A stretch of 64,000 bases of DNA from Methylococcales bacterium (GCA_030949405.1 JAUZSN010000002.1:2094553-2158552), one strand, 5' to 3'; shown: positions 1 to 8,089, counted from the first letter of the stretch. Notes: generated by a model not told the origin, from the letters alone. Numbers and translations: made by a program.

Positions 1-2
1 TC

Positions 3-353
3 GGTCTGCTTCATGCACAATTACCTGAGATCTGTGACTGGAGAGCGGTAAAGTCAACACTTTTGGCTAAAGCCCAAAAAGACAATAGCACGGCAACGCC
101 ATTAACCCGAAGCATATTACATAACAAAGGACAGGTAACGGGTTCAGATGAAGTACACGCACGGATACTGCCTGTTGAAAATATTGATCATGTTTTTCAT
201 GGGCATACCATCGTTGATGAGATAACGACCTTGGGTAATCGTACCTTTATGGACTTGGGAACTTATAAAACTGGAAAAATGGGATTAATCAATCCTGTGG
301 CGTTTCTTATCAAAATAAAATTAAAATCTGAAGAGGAAATGTTTTGTGTTTGA
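3..353 (+). CDS. C-terminal part of an unrecognised protein, cut by the window edge
   Basis: The reading frame is open from the first bases and stops at 353, giving about 116 residues of a protein whose beginning lies outside the window. I do not recognise the family. Visible are a Lys/Thr-rich stretch, a HVFHGHT segment and a hydrophobic GLINPVAFLIKIKL tail just before the stop. No membrane segment or catalytic motif is clear. Only about 50 bases separate it from a duplicated kinase fragment on the other strand, so its last residues may derive from a recombination junction and not from the original gene. It could be a decayed gene in an accessory region. Confidence 0.35.
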   Translation, partial: GLLHAQLPEICDWRAVKSTLLAKAQKDNSTATPLTRSILHNKGQVTGSDEVHARILPVENIDHVFHGHTIVDEITTLGNRTFMDLGTYKTGKMGLINPVAFLIKIKLKSEEEMFCV

Positions 354-404
354 GCATAATCGCATGTACACTGTATCCTGCAACTCCAGCTATACCCTCA
401 AAGC

Positions 405-1006
405 AGGCTTCAATTTCTTCCGCCAAATTTTGGTTTATATTATCAAAAATCCAACGACGAATATCCCCCCGTTGCAATTGTTTGAACGCATCAAACCGAT
501 CTAAACTTGAGGCCAGAGCCTGCGCCGTGCGTACTTGAGGATACCCTGGATACGGTTTCGTCCCTTTATTTGGATCCGCATTTTGCAAACTATCTAAATG
601 CAACGCAACATGTTCACCTCGCAACCAGCCTAACACTTCGTTATAACCCCAACGATCCTCTGAATTGGGTAAGGTTAAACCCCGAAGTAATTGATGAAAA
701 TCGAGCGATAAATTATCAGGCAATGAAACGCGTCCACGTAAATGACTGACTAAAACATCATTTTTATTAAGCCCATAAAAGGGTGAACGCCCCCGCAATA
801 AATGCAACAGGGTAATCCCTAAACTATAATAATCAGTTTTTGCGCTCACTTCATGCCCGTCTAACAATTCGGGGGCGGCATAATCTAAGGTTAAATTAGC
901 CGCTGTTTGTGTATGATGAATATTGACACTTTTTTCAAGGTAAGAGCTAATTCCAAAATCACCAATCAAGGGATGACGCTGTTTAGAATTATTAAAAAAT
1001 AAATTA
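405..1006 (-). pseudogene. Duplicated internal fragment of the Ser/Thr kinase gene
   Basis: This segment matches 4525-5126, inside the kinase gene, in the same orientation with a constant offset of 4120 bases. I find three base differences over 602 bases. It covers the end of the catalytic loop, the DFG motif, the APE segment and part of the region after the kinase lobe. It has no ATP-binding lobe and no start of its own. A frame runs through it from 1017 to 310, but both ends read into unrelated sequence, so a working product is unlikely. The near identity suggests recent duplication or ongoing gene conversion with the intact gene. Confidence 0.85.
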
Positions 1007-1130
1007 GGGACTTGCACGTTCCTGAAGCTATTTCAGCATCGTTATATTCACAAAGCAAACGGCGACATTATACCCCTAATGGAAGCCTATACTAAGGAGT
1101 CATTTTGGTTAGACTCTGGAAGGTTTGTCG

Positions 1131-1540
1131 GTGTCGTAGGGCGTGACATGTATAGAGAGAAATGATGAGAACTTGTGAGACCCTTACTGTTCCTGCAATT
1201 TAAGATAAGTTGTCTAAACCAAATCTTGATGCTCAGGTAAGCTTACCCAACTAAAAGAAGGATGGCTGATGACGGTAGGGGAGTCAGATACATTCATAGT
1301 ACTCTGAGCGCGGGAAAGCCGCGTACATGGGGAAGGGATGTACAAAACTGTGTAGCCTGCAAAGGAAACTCCTACCGAACATGAAGGGTCGGAATTAGGG
1401 AGCAAACCTCACTGCGGGGAATAGCAAATAAAGCGGCATAGCCGTGTGCAAAGCGAGCAGTTTTGAAGAGCCTTGTGCGGTAATTCCGCACGCAGGGATC
1501 TGTGAGGGGGCAGTCGGGTAACTGGCTGTTCTACCTTGAT
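1131..1540 (+). ncRNA. Group II intron RNA remnant without a reverse transcriptase gene
   Basis: Near 1476-1508 lies a domain V-like hairpin: it starts GAGCC, which carries an AGC triad, then a GTGCGG/CCGCAC stem, then GGGATC. It is followed by TGTGAGGGGG and a domain VI-like stem in which A1533 can bulge as the branch point. Seven bases later the sequence reaches ...GAT at 1540, matching the usual AY 3' end. Upstream is about 340 bases of G-rich, non-coding, structured-looking sequence with no open frame for a maturase. GTGTC at 1131 is a tentative 5' end. The 3' boundary is fairly firm; the 5' boundary and completeness are not. Confidence 0.6.
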
Positions 1541-1600
1541 CGGATAAAAGCGTCACAAAATTTGCGCCCCTTTTATCCGCCGCTTATTTTGGCGTTAGCT
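1541..1600 (+). other. Right part of an integron attC site
   Basis: An inverted repeat (CGGATAAAAG ... CTTTTATCCG) is followed by CGCTTATTTTGGC and a GTTAGCT core at 1594-1600. The loop shares AAAAGCGTCACAAAATTTGC with the complete attC at 2330-2431, as expected for sites of one array. The left-hand core arm is missing; the intron 3' end sits directly against the stem. Confidence 0.6.
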
Positions 1601-1746
1601 TCAAGTGAAAAATTTAGTATAAATGTGAATTAATCGTTAAATTAGAACGAATAAGTCCACTGGGTTACAAGAGCAGAGAATAAAATTTCTTGCAAGAAAG
1701 AAGTAGTTACATTATAATTACTACTTCTTTTGTTATTGGAGTTCTT

Positions 1747-2001
1747 ATGGCTCACTTAGTTAGAATTGGTAACTCTCAAGGCGTTAGAATACCTAAACCA
1801 CTGATAGAGCAAGCTGAGCTTGAAGGAAAAGAGCTTAAATTTGAAGTGCTGAATGGTGGTCTTTTTATTGCTCCTATTAAAGAAGCAAGGAAAGGTTGGG
1901 CTAACTCTATTAATACAATATTTGCCTCTCATGGAAAAGAGTTAATGGATAGTGAGTGGCTTGATGCTGAATTAACAAATGAAGATGAATTAGAATGGTA
2001 G
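1747..2001 (+). CDS. mazE: MazE-like antitoxin (AbrB/SpoVT fold)
   Basis: This 84-residue protein begins MAHLVRIGNSQGVRIPK, the classical beta-strand DNA-binding start of MazE-type antitoxins, and ends in an acidic tail (ELTNEDELEW) of the kind that binds the toxin. The ATG at 1747 is preferred over an upstream in-frame start because GGAG lies about 7 bases before it and the family begins here. The gene overlaps the following toxin gene by 7 bases, the usual toxin-antitoxin arrangement. The pair normally represses its own promoter. It lies between two attC sites, so it is a gene cassette; such modules are known to stabilise cassette arrays. Confidence 0.88.
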   Translation: MAHLVRIGNSQGVRIPKPLIEQAELEGKELKFEVLNGGLFIAPIKEARKGWANSINTIFASHGKELMDSEWLDAELTNEDELEW

Positions 2002-2324
2002 TTTCCAGTATTCATCGGTTTGACATATGGCTTGTTGGTCTTAACCCAACACAAGGCAAAGAAATTAATAAAACTCGTCCTTGTGTTATTATTTCTCCTA
2101 ATGAGATGTCTGCATTATCGACAGTGCTAGTTGCTCCAATGACAAGCAAGGGTTTTGAATTTCCTTGCCGAGTTGAATGTAACTTTAAAGGTAAAAACGG
2201 ATTAATACTGTTAGATCAAATTAGAGCAGTTGATAAAACACGCCTAATAAAGAAGCTAGGTATTCTTGATGAGGAGATCCAGATTAAATTATGTGGTTCA
2301 CTTCAAGAAATGTTTATATTTTAA
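1995..2324 (+). CDS. mazF: MazF/PemK-type mRNA interferase toxin
   Basis: This 109-residue protein has the MazF/PemK layout: an N-terminal FDIWLVGLNPTQGKEINKTRPCVIISP segment containing the RP-C-VI motif, a central VLVAPMTSKG strand and the LLDQIRAVDKTRLIKKLG segment seen in the family. Members cleave cellular mRNA at short sequences and are held inactive by the partner MazE. The start overlaps the antitoxin stop, so translation is probably coupled. The stop codon is six bases before an attC site, typical of cassette genes. The length is normal and nothing looks broken. Confidence 0.9.
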   Translation: MVVSSIHRFDIWLVGLNPTQGKEINKTRPCVIISPNEMSALSTVLVAPMTSKGFEFPCRVECNFKGKNGLILLDQIRAVDKTRLIKKLGILDEEIQIKLCGSLQEMFIF

Positions 2325-2329
2325 AAATC

Positions 2330-2431
2330 AGCTAACCAGCGCTTCCAGCCAACCGTAAAAAGCGTCACAAAATTTGCAAAAAGACGCAAATTTTCCGCCT
2401 CTTTTTACGGCGGCTGAAGCGGTCGTTAGGC
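2330..2431 (+). other. Integron attC recombination site
   Basis: About 100 bases form two nested imperfect inverted arms: AGCTAAC...GCGCTTCCAGCC on the left and GGCTGAAGCGG...GTTAGGC on the right. Inside them are CCGTAAAAAG/CTTTTTACGG and further symmetric sequence. GTTAGGC (2425-2431) fits the consensus GTTRRRY core and the left core fits it loosely. Position directly after a stop codon and similarity to 1541-1600 support the call. The mazEF cassette would run from 1594 to 2424. No integrase gene is in the window. Confidence 0.8.
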
Positions 2432-2452
2432 TAAAATAATTTCTCGCCATAT

Positions 2453-2887
2453 ATGCTCAATTTAATTTTTATTTTAGTCCTTTTTCTATCTATTTGGTCA
2501 GGGTATGCCCTTGTTCAATATTTCAAATTTATTTTAGGAATAAAACAAGTTATAGGAATCATTCAAGAAGTTGTTTACGATGAGGGTTTTGATTGTCAAT
2601 TTTCAGCTTCTTTTGTGTATGAATATGAGGTGGGTGGCAAAATTTATTCTTCGCCTGTAATCCAAATCGGAAGAGGGCAGCGAGGTAGCAATAATTTAGT
2701 CAACCTTTCTGAGTTGCATAATAAATATTCGGAAGGAAACGAAGTCAAGGTTGTATATAATAGAAAAAAACATGAAATGTCTGAGGTGTTGGATAGTTTG
2801 TTTTTTCTGAAAGCAGTTATGATTCCATTCGTTTTTATCACTTTTGTATACATTGATGCTAGGTTATTTAGTACTTTATTTTTATGA
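2453..2887 (+). CDS. DUF3592-like membrane protein, gene-cassette cargo
   Basis: This 144-residue protein has an N-terminal membrane helix (about residues 3-28), a middle domain with a strand-rich VYEYEVGGKIYSSPVI segment and a YSEGNEVKVVYN motif, and a second helix near residues 118-140. That pattern is typical of DUF3592 proteins, whose function is unknown. It begins about 20 bases after an attC core and is followed by another interrupted core near 2916, so it is the second cassette. No good ribosome-binding site is visible, which is common for cassette genes read from an upstream promoter. Its AT-rich codon use matches the neighbouring cassette. Confidence 0.7.
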   Translation: MLNLIFILVLFLSIWSGYALVQYFKFILGIKQVIGIIQEVVYDEGFDCQFSASFVYEYEVGGKIYSSPVIQIGRGQRGSNNLVNLSELHNKYSEGNEVKVVYNRKKHEMSEVLDSLFFLKAVMIPFVFITFVYIDARLFSTLFL

Positions 2888-2920
2888 ATAGGCGTGGTTA
2901 TCTGAATATGTACAAGCCTA

Positions 2921-3184
2921 ATCGGGTAGCCAAGGGTATTTCACCAACACCCTGCGTGCGGATCCGCACAGGGCGTTTCATTAACCGTGATGACACTTAA
3001 TCCAGCCATCTCGTAATGAAAATAACCCTTGTTGTTTCAGGTAATATTTCCCCAACCCCTTATTAATGCAAGGAGTTTTCGCGTTTTTCCAGTAGGATTT
3101 ACTGCTCAATCCAGCCAAAATAGCGGCGTGTTTTTCTACGCCCAATTTCATTAAATTGCGTATCTTTGTGCGTGGCTGTCTCGT
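2921..3184 (-). mobile_element. 3' fragment of a class C-like group II intron inserted in an attC core
   Basis: On the minus strand a domain V hairpin begins ACGCCCTG (CGC triad, typical of class C introns), continues GTGCGGATCCGCAC and closes CAGGGTGT. A short domain VI follows and the element ends CTACCCGAT. The flank TAGGC on that strand is the bottom strand of a GCCTAA attC core at 2916-2921. Class C introns of the attC subgroup are known to insert into the bottom strand of attC sites. Only the 3' end and the last part of the maturase gene remain. Confidence 0.7.
2981..3184 (-). pseudogene. C-terminal fragment of a group II intron reverse transcriptase/maturase
   Basis: About 67 residues match the end of intron-encoded proteins: a TKIRNLMKLGV segment, then SSKSYWKNAKTP, then QQGLFSLRDGWIKCHH just before the stop. 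This is the thumb/DNA-binding end of class C-type maturases. The reverse transcriptase palms are missing. The frame runs on upstream into unrelated sequence and the break coincides with a 28-bp palindrome at 3181-3208. The protein cannot be active; it marks where a full element once stood. Confidence 0.75.
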
Positions 3185-3208
3185 TTCTAAGCTCCAGCTT
3201 GGAAACGA
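3181..3208. repeat. 28-bp near-perfect palindrome
   Basis: TCGTTTC...GAAACGA with inner TAAGCT/AGCTTG arms forms a palindrome with only one or two mismatches. It lies exactly at the truncation point of the maturase fragment. It resembles the short dispersed palindromes found in many copies in some bacterial genomes; only one copy is in this window. Confidence 0.6.
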
Positions 3209-3334
3209 AAAATTCTTATAATTAGCTGGATACACTTTAACTCTAAAACTGATTCTAAACCCTATCAAAAAATATCAACAAAAACATAAAATTCATAAAT
3301 AACTAAGGTCTTCCGTTATTCGTAAATTTATATT

Positions 3335-5662
3335 TCAAAAAAAGCGATCCAATAAAGACTGCCACCAAGGTACGGCTTCCTCTGCTTGCACACGTACCGT
3401 AAAGCGTACTGGAATTTCCATATCCCCCCCATTACTACGAATATGTAATACATTACGATGCACCCCTGCCTTCAAGGTCTCCATAACTTTAATTGTTACC
3501 TTATAACATTGATAATTCCCTTCAATACTGTATTTATCTAAAAATACCCCCTCGCCATAATGAGCTAAAATAATTTCACCATTAAGATAACCCCGACCTT
3601 CATTAGAAAGCACCCAATTCAGCGTTCGACTCTCACCCTGATAAATACGATAAAAATTAAGCTGAGCAAGATCACTGTGTAATTGAGGAAAAGGGAGCTG
3701 TGGATGAAGTAAATGCAAAATAGCCTCAAGCTTAGCCTCCGTACTGTCTTTTATATTTAATAACGCTTGGTCTAATTCCATTGATCGTATTTTCCCACTT
3801 CCGACCAACCAAGCACGTAACCAACCGTTACTGAGCAAAACAAGCCCTTTTTGAGTATTTTCTATTGACGCGTCAATTAGCGTAGCCAGCATAACAGGCT
3901 CGGTAATAGACTGTTGTGCAAAGGAAAAAGGTAAGTCAGGATAATAATGCCATAACACACAATAAGTACCCATTTTTTTTTGGTCTAAATAAAAACTACG
4001 CGTATTCTCAATAAAATGTAAATCCTCTTGCCAATCTGGAAATTCAGCCGCACGTAACCATTCATCAAAACGTTTGGAATAAATAAACTCAGTTAAAAAC
4101 ACTTCAACAATTTTGCGTTCTGCCTTAAAAAGTTGCGGTAAAGAGTGGGGGGAATTCAGTTGCAGTGATTCATTAATTTGAACGGGACGTTGAGGATCTA
4201 AGCTATAACACAAGGCAAATAAAGCCGCCTCTGGAGCTCGGTAATGAAGGCGTTCACGTAAACCTATAATTTGAGTAACTAACTTAACATGAGCCTCGCC
4301 TCCTGCTTTGGTACTGATTAACCAACTTTCAAGATATTCATTCCATAGAACATCGAGTAAAGAATCTGCTAATTTCGTATTCGTTTCTGCTTTTTTAAGT
4401 AGCTCAACCAAGGCACGTAAATTATTAACCGTTTGTTTTCCTACAGGTAACGGAGTATCAGGGGTAAGTAACCCTTGTAGTTTATACAAAGCGAGTTCAG
4501 GGCGATCCTCATAATTTGTTTCTAAGGCTTCAATTTCTTCCGCCAAATTTTGGTTTATATTATCAAAAATCCAACGACGAATATCCCCCCGTTGCAATTG
4601 TTTGAACGCATCAAACCGATCTAAACTTGAGGCCAGAGCCTGCGCCGTGCGTACTTGAGGATACCCTGGATACGGTTTCGTCCCTTTATTTGGATCCGCA
4701 TTTTGCAAACTATCTAAATGCAACGCAACATGTTCACCTCGCAACCAGCCTAACACCTCGTTATAACCCCAACGATCCTCTGAATTGGGTAAGGTTAAAC
4801 CCCGAAGTAATTGATGAAAATCGAGCGATAAATTATCAGGCAATGAAACGCGTCCACGTAAATGACTGACTAAAACATCATTTTTATTAAGCCCATAAAA
4901 GGGTGAACGCCCCCGCAATAAATGCAACAGGGTAATCCCTAAACTATAATAATCAGTTTTTGCACTCACTTCATGCCCGTCTAACAATTCGGGGGCGGCA
5001 TAATCTAAGGTTAAATTAGCCGCTGTTTGTGTATGATGAATATTGACACTTTTTTCAAGGTAAGAGCTAATTCCAAAATCACCAATCAAGGGATGACGCT
5101 GTTCAGAATTATTAAAAAATAAATTATTGGGTTTAATATCGCGATGAACAATACCTTGTCTATGACAATGTTCCAAGGCCTGAATAATTCCTGGTAAAGC
5201 CTTGCGTAATTCCTCTTCACTAAAGGGCATGTATTCACTCATGACTCCCCCCTCGCAAAACTCCATGACCTCATAAAAATGCCCCTGCCATTCACCATGT
5301 TCATATAAACTGATGACGTTGGGATGCTTCAATTGTTGTAACCTAAGAATAACATCAGTTTTGGGAACAGCAGAATAGTGATAGACCTTAACAGCAACGG
5401 TCTGTTGAGTCGTATTATCTAAACATTGATATACATTCGCTTCACCACTAATATCGCCTAAAGGGCCTTTTTGAATACGGTAGCGTTCAGCAATTAAGGT
5501 ATCGGCGGCTAAACCTTGACGTGTTGTCTTTTTTTGAGTCAGTGATGCGGACAAATAACGCTGAGTAATCTGAGTCGGTTTATCGTCGTATTTTTCGGTT
5601 ACGTTCGTTGCCTTTTTATTTTTTGGATTAGAATAGCACTGTGTCACTGATTGAGTCGCCAT
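3335..5662 (-). CDS. Ser/Thr protein kinase with long C-terminal extension
   Basis: With the ATG at 5662 (AAGGAA upstream) the product is 775 residues; a TTG seven codons earlier is possible. Residues about 55-330 are a Hanks-type kinase: VAVK lysine at 92, HRDIKPNN catalytic loop at 173-180, DFG at 195-197, APE at 223-225. The remainder has an all-helical middle and an Ig-like beta-rich end (about 660-760). No membrane helix is evident. It was the last gene of the operon starting at 11890; before the IS66 insertion the gap to the FHA gene was about 40 bases. It probably phosphorylates partners read by the FHA protein. The kinase call is firm, the target unknown. Confidence 0.92.
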   Translation of the reverse strand: MATQSVTQCYSNPKNKKATNVTEKYDDKPTQITQRYLSASLTQKKTTRQGLAADTLIAERYRIQKGPLGDISGEANVYQCLDNTTQQTVAVKVYHYSAVPKTDVILRLQQLKHPNVISLYEHGEWQGHFYEVMEFCEGGVMSEYMPFSEEELRKALPGIIQALEHCHRQGIVHRDIKPNNLFFNNSEQRHPLIGDFGISSYLEKSVNIHHTQTAANLTLDYAAPELLDGHEVSAKTDYYSLGITLLHLLRGRSPFYGLNKNDVLVSHLRGRVSLPDNLSLDFHQLLRGLTLPNSEDRWGYNEVLGWLRGEHVALHLDSLQNADPNKGTKPYPGYPQVRTAQALASSLDRFDAFKQLQRGDIRRWIFDNINQNLAEEIEALETNYEDRPELALYKLQGLLTPDTPLPVGKQTVNNLRALVELLKKAETNTKLADSLLDVLWNEYLESWLISTKAGGEAHVKLVTQIIGLRERLHYRAPEAALFALCYSLDPQRPVQINESLQLNSPHSLPQLFKAERKIVEVFLTEFIYSKRFDEWLRAAEFPDWQEDLHFIENTRSFYLDQKKMGTYCVLWHYYPDLPFSFAQQSITEPVMLATLIDASIENTQKGLVLLSNGWLRAWLVGSGKIRSMELDQALLNIKDSTEAKLEAILHLLHPQLPFPQLHSDLAQLNFYRIYQGESRTLNWVLSNEGRGYLNGEIILAHYGEGVFLDKYSIEGNYQCYKVTIKVMETLKAGVHRNVLHIRSNGGDMEIPVRFTVRVQAEEAVPWWQSLLDRFF
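4525..5126. repeat. Parent copy of the 602-bp kinase duplication
   Basis: Direct repeat partner of 405-1006, lying inside the intact kinase gene. The similarity begins at the bases AGGCTT and ends at AAATTA on both copies, with unrelated sequence outside. Homologous exchange between the two would delete or duplicate the 4.1 kb between them, including the cassette array. Confidence 0.9.
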
Positions 5663-5706
5663 CGCTCTATTCCTTGTAGTCAATAATGGTCGTGATGCTA
5701 AGTAAT

Positions 5707-5714
5707 GATTTTAA
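5707..5714. repeat. Target-site duplication, left copy
   Basis: GATTTTAA directly abuts the left end of the IS66-type element. The same eight bases follow its right end at 7547-7554. Eight-base duplications are characteristic of IS66-family insertion. Confidence 0.92.
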
Positions 5715-7546
5715 GTATCTACTTTAAATCTCAGGGTAAAGATAAAATTTCTAAAATAGATTTGACAACATATCATAAAAGAACGAACATTTACATACTT
5801 TGAATATCCACGACCTACAGGCTGAAACTAACGCCATTTATCAAGCAATCGCTCAAATGGAAAGTAGCGAAGCGCAGGATATTGTCAAAAAAATATTCAA
5901 TCTTATTGAACGCTTAGCCAGTGATAAATTGTCTTTAGAAACTGAATTACAGCAACTTCGTGACGAGGTTAATCGCTTGAAAGGTGAGCAGGGAAAGCCT
6001 GATATCAAACCCAATAAAAATAATAAGGGTGATGATATTTCATCCGAAGACGAACGTAAAAAGCACAAGTTGACGCGCAAAAAGAAACTAATAACGACAC
6101 TGAAAATACGGACTCGGATAAGAAAAAACGCCGCCGTAAACCCAAGATCCCACGAGTTAAAATCGACCAAACGCTAAAATGCCTACTCGACAAAACTGGC
6201 TTGCCTAGCGACTTAGTATCTAAAGGCTTTGCGGAAGTGGTGATTCAAGACATTGTCATCAAAACCAATAATATTAAGTATCTCCGTGAGATTTTTTATT
6301 CACCTTCTGAAAATAAGTATTACCGCGCCCAATTGCCTGAAGGCGTTCGAGGTCAGGGCGAATTTGGTATTGGAATTCGTAGCTTGATTCCCATGCTTAA
6401 GATGATGGGCGTGACCGAAAAACCCATGGTCGGTTTTTTGAAAATATTGGCATTGTGGTGTCGCCGACTTATGTTTCTCAGCAATGGACAGGCGGTTATG
6501 ACTGGGCGCATCAGGAAAAAAGCGAGCTTTATCGCAGCGGCATTCTCAACAGTGATTATGGACAGATTGATGATACCAGTGCGCGAGTCAATGGTGATAA
6601 CCACTATTGTCAGGTGGTCTGCAACGACTTGTTTACCGCTTATTTCACCACTAAAAACAAAGACCGTTTATCGGTTCTGGACGTGCTGACCGACTATGCG
6701 CCACGCCATTATATCTACAATCAACAAGCTCAATCCTTGCTTGACGAGTTCAAGTTAGCTGATAAAGCGCGGGCAAAAGTTGATGCTCAAATACCTGTCA
6801 ATACAGTGATGAATGAAGCGCAATTTAAGTTGCACTTAGCGATCTTAAATACCTTAGGCGTAAGACAGGCAACGCATGTCACCGAAGCTTGCGCCATTGT
6901 CTATTATCAGCAACAAACGGATTTTCCTGTTATTGAAACCTTGCTTGCAGACGATGCGCCGCAATTCAAATTACTGACGGAACATTTGGGGTTATGCTGG
7001 GTTCACGATGCTCGCCACTACAAAAAACTCCGTCCAATTCTGGAAATACATCAGCAAGCATTAGCCGATTTTCGAGGGCACTATTGGGAGTATTATAAGG
7101 AGTTGCTTAACTATCAAAAAAATCCCTGCCCCGATAAAAAGGCATGGTTGTTAACGCGATTTGATGAATTGTTTGCAACCACAAGCGATTATGAAGACCT
7201 CAATGACCGCATCGCCAAAACACTGGCGAAAAAGACCGAATTATTGCGAGTTTTGGAACTTCCGAAATTACCATTACATAACAATGCAGCCGAACTCGGC
7301 GCAAGAAGACAAGCGCGTGCGCGAGACATAAGCTTCCAGACTCGAAATGAGAAAGGCACGAAAATCAAAGACAGTTTTATGAGTCTTGCTGAAACGGCTA
7401 AAAAACTAGCCGTGAGTTTTTATGATTATGTTTATGACCGAGTTAGTGGTGAATTCAAAATGCCGTCTATGGCGAATCTTATCGCTCAAAAAGCGCAAAG
7501 TTTGCAGGTCTGATATTTGTTTTACCCTGAAATTTAAAGTAGATAC
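5715..7546 (+). mobile_element. IS66-family insertion sequence (single-transposase type)
   Basis: The element is 1832 bp with 26-bp terminal inverted repeats, GTATCTACTTTAAATCTCAG... at 5715 and its complement ending at 7546 with one mismatch. It is flanked by perfect 8-bp duplications of GATTTTAA. It carries only the large transposase gene; the small tnpA/tnpB genes of classical IS66 are missing, as in the ISBst12 subgroup. It sits in the last codons of the FHA gene, splitting a five-gene operon. A rearranged relative lies at 31200-32535. Confidence 0.93.
5800..7513 (+). pseudogene. tnpC: IS66-type transposase with two frameshifts
   Basis: Read across frames, the protein has an N-terminal coiled coil (LETELQQLRDEVNRLKGEQGKP), a Lys/Arg-rich linker, then the catalytic DDE region including a NGDNHYCQVVCNDLFTAYF segment, and a C-terminal NNAAELGARRQARARDIS motif typical of IS66. 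Frame breaks occur at a run of five A near 6060, where six restore the frame, and at a run of six T near 6433-6438, where seven restore it. The start is TTG at 5800. Both errors are in homopolymers, so recoding or sequencing error is possible, but as written no full transposase is made. Confidence 0.85.
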
Positions 7547-8089
7547 GATTTTAACCTGAAAAGATAAGCCCGATAAACTTAATACGTCGCCATTTTTAAT
7601 CTGCCTCGCTTTATCGGCGGGAAGGGTTTTACTGTTAACGTTAGTCGGATTGGTAAATTTACCTTGATAGCGTTTTTGATCTAACGCTTGTACATACCAT
7701 AATTGTTTTTTACAAATAAAACGACAATGACGACGATGCACATATTCACTCCCTTCTATTTCACGGTCTATTTGAATTTCAGCTTGGTTATTGACATAAG
7801 ACTGCCCCATAAACCAACCTGATTTTACCGTGAAAAGAGGCTTATCATTCGATTGCAGTTCCAAATAAATAGCTGGGGGTTCAGTTTTAAGCTGAGTTTG
7901 AGGGGCTTTATCTTCCTGCTTAAGATCAGGTTCAGGCTTAAGATCTAATTCCCTGTTGGGTTCAACATCGTTAACAGGAACGGCTGTAGGACTTTCCATC
8001 GCAATAAAATGCCCACAAGCGTTGCAAATATGCTCATATTCAGGGTTCTGTGTTTGACACTTTGGGCAGATACGGACAAATTCACTCAT
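7406..8089 (-). CDS. Zinc-ribbon and FHA-domain protein, tail altered by IS66
   Basis: An N-terminal zinc ribbon (C8, C11, C22, C25) leads through a Pro/Glu-rich linker to an FHA-like domain at about residues 73-182. That domain carries a YVHRRHCRF strand, an NPTNVNS loop and an NGDVLSLSGLSFQV end. FHA domains bind phosphothreonine, so this is the likely reader of the operon's kinase. The ATG overlaps the stop of the radical SAM gene (ATGA). After residue QVKI the frame enters the IS66 end, adding about 46 foreign residues; without the element it would end QVKIIT. The FHA fold itself should be complete, but the usual GR motif reads GQ. Confidence 0.82.
   Translation of the reverse strand: MSEFVRICPKCQTQNPEYEHICNACGHFIAMESPTAVPVNDVEPNRELDLKPEPDLKQEDKAPQTQLKTEPPAIYLELQSNDKPLFTVKSGWFMGQSYVNNQAEIQIDREIEGSEYVHRRHCRFICKKQLWYVQALDQKRYQGKFTNPTNVNSKTLPADKARQIKNGDVLSLSGLSFQVKIVSTLNFRVKQISDLQTLRFLSDKIRHRRHFEFTTNSVINIIIKTHG
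7547..7554. repeat. Target-site duplication, right copy
   Basis: GATTTTAA repeats the eight bases at 5707-5714. Removing the element and one copy joins the FHA frame to Ile-Thr-stop, which shows the pre-insertion gene end. Confidence 0.92.

Noticed and set aside
310-1017. 235-residue minus-strand frame containing kinase motifs
   Set aside because: It is the duplicated kinase fragment read through at both ends into unrelated sequence; there is no ATP-binding lobe and no credible start.
1214-1405. 63-codon minus-strand frame
   Set aside because: It lies inside the group II intron RNA region and has low-complexity, Ser-rich composition typical of an antisense shadow.
3185-3268. N-terminal extension of the maturase fragment
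   Set aside because: Residues before TRQPRTK do not resemble maturases and arise from reading through the palindrome and beyond.
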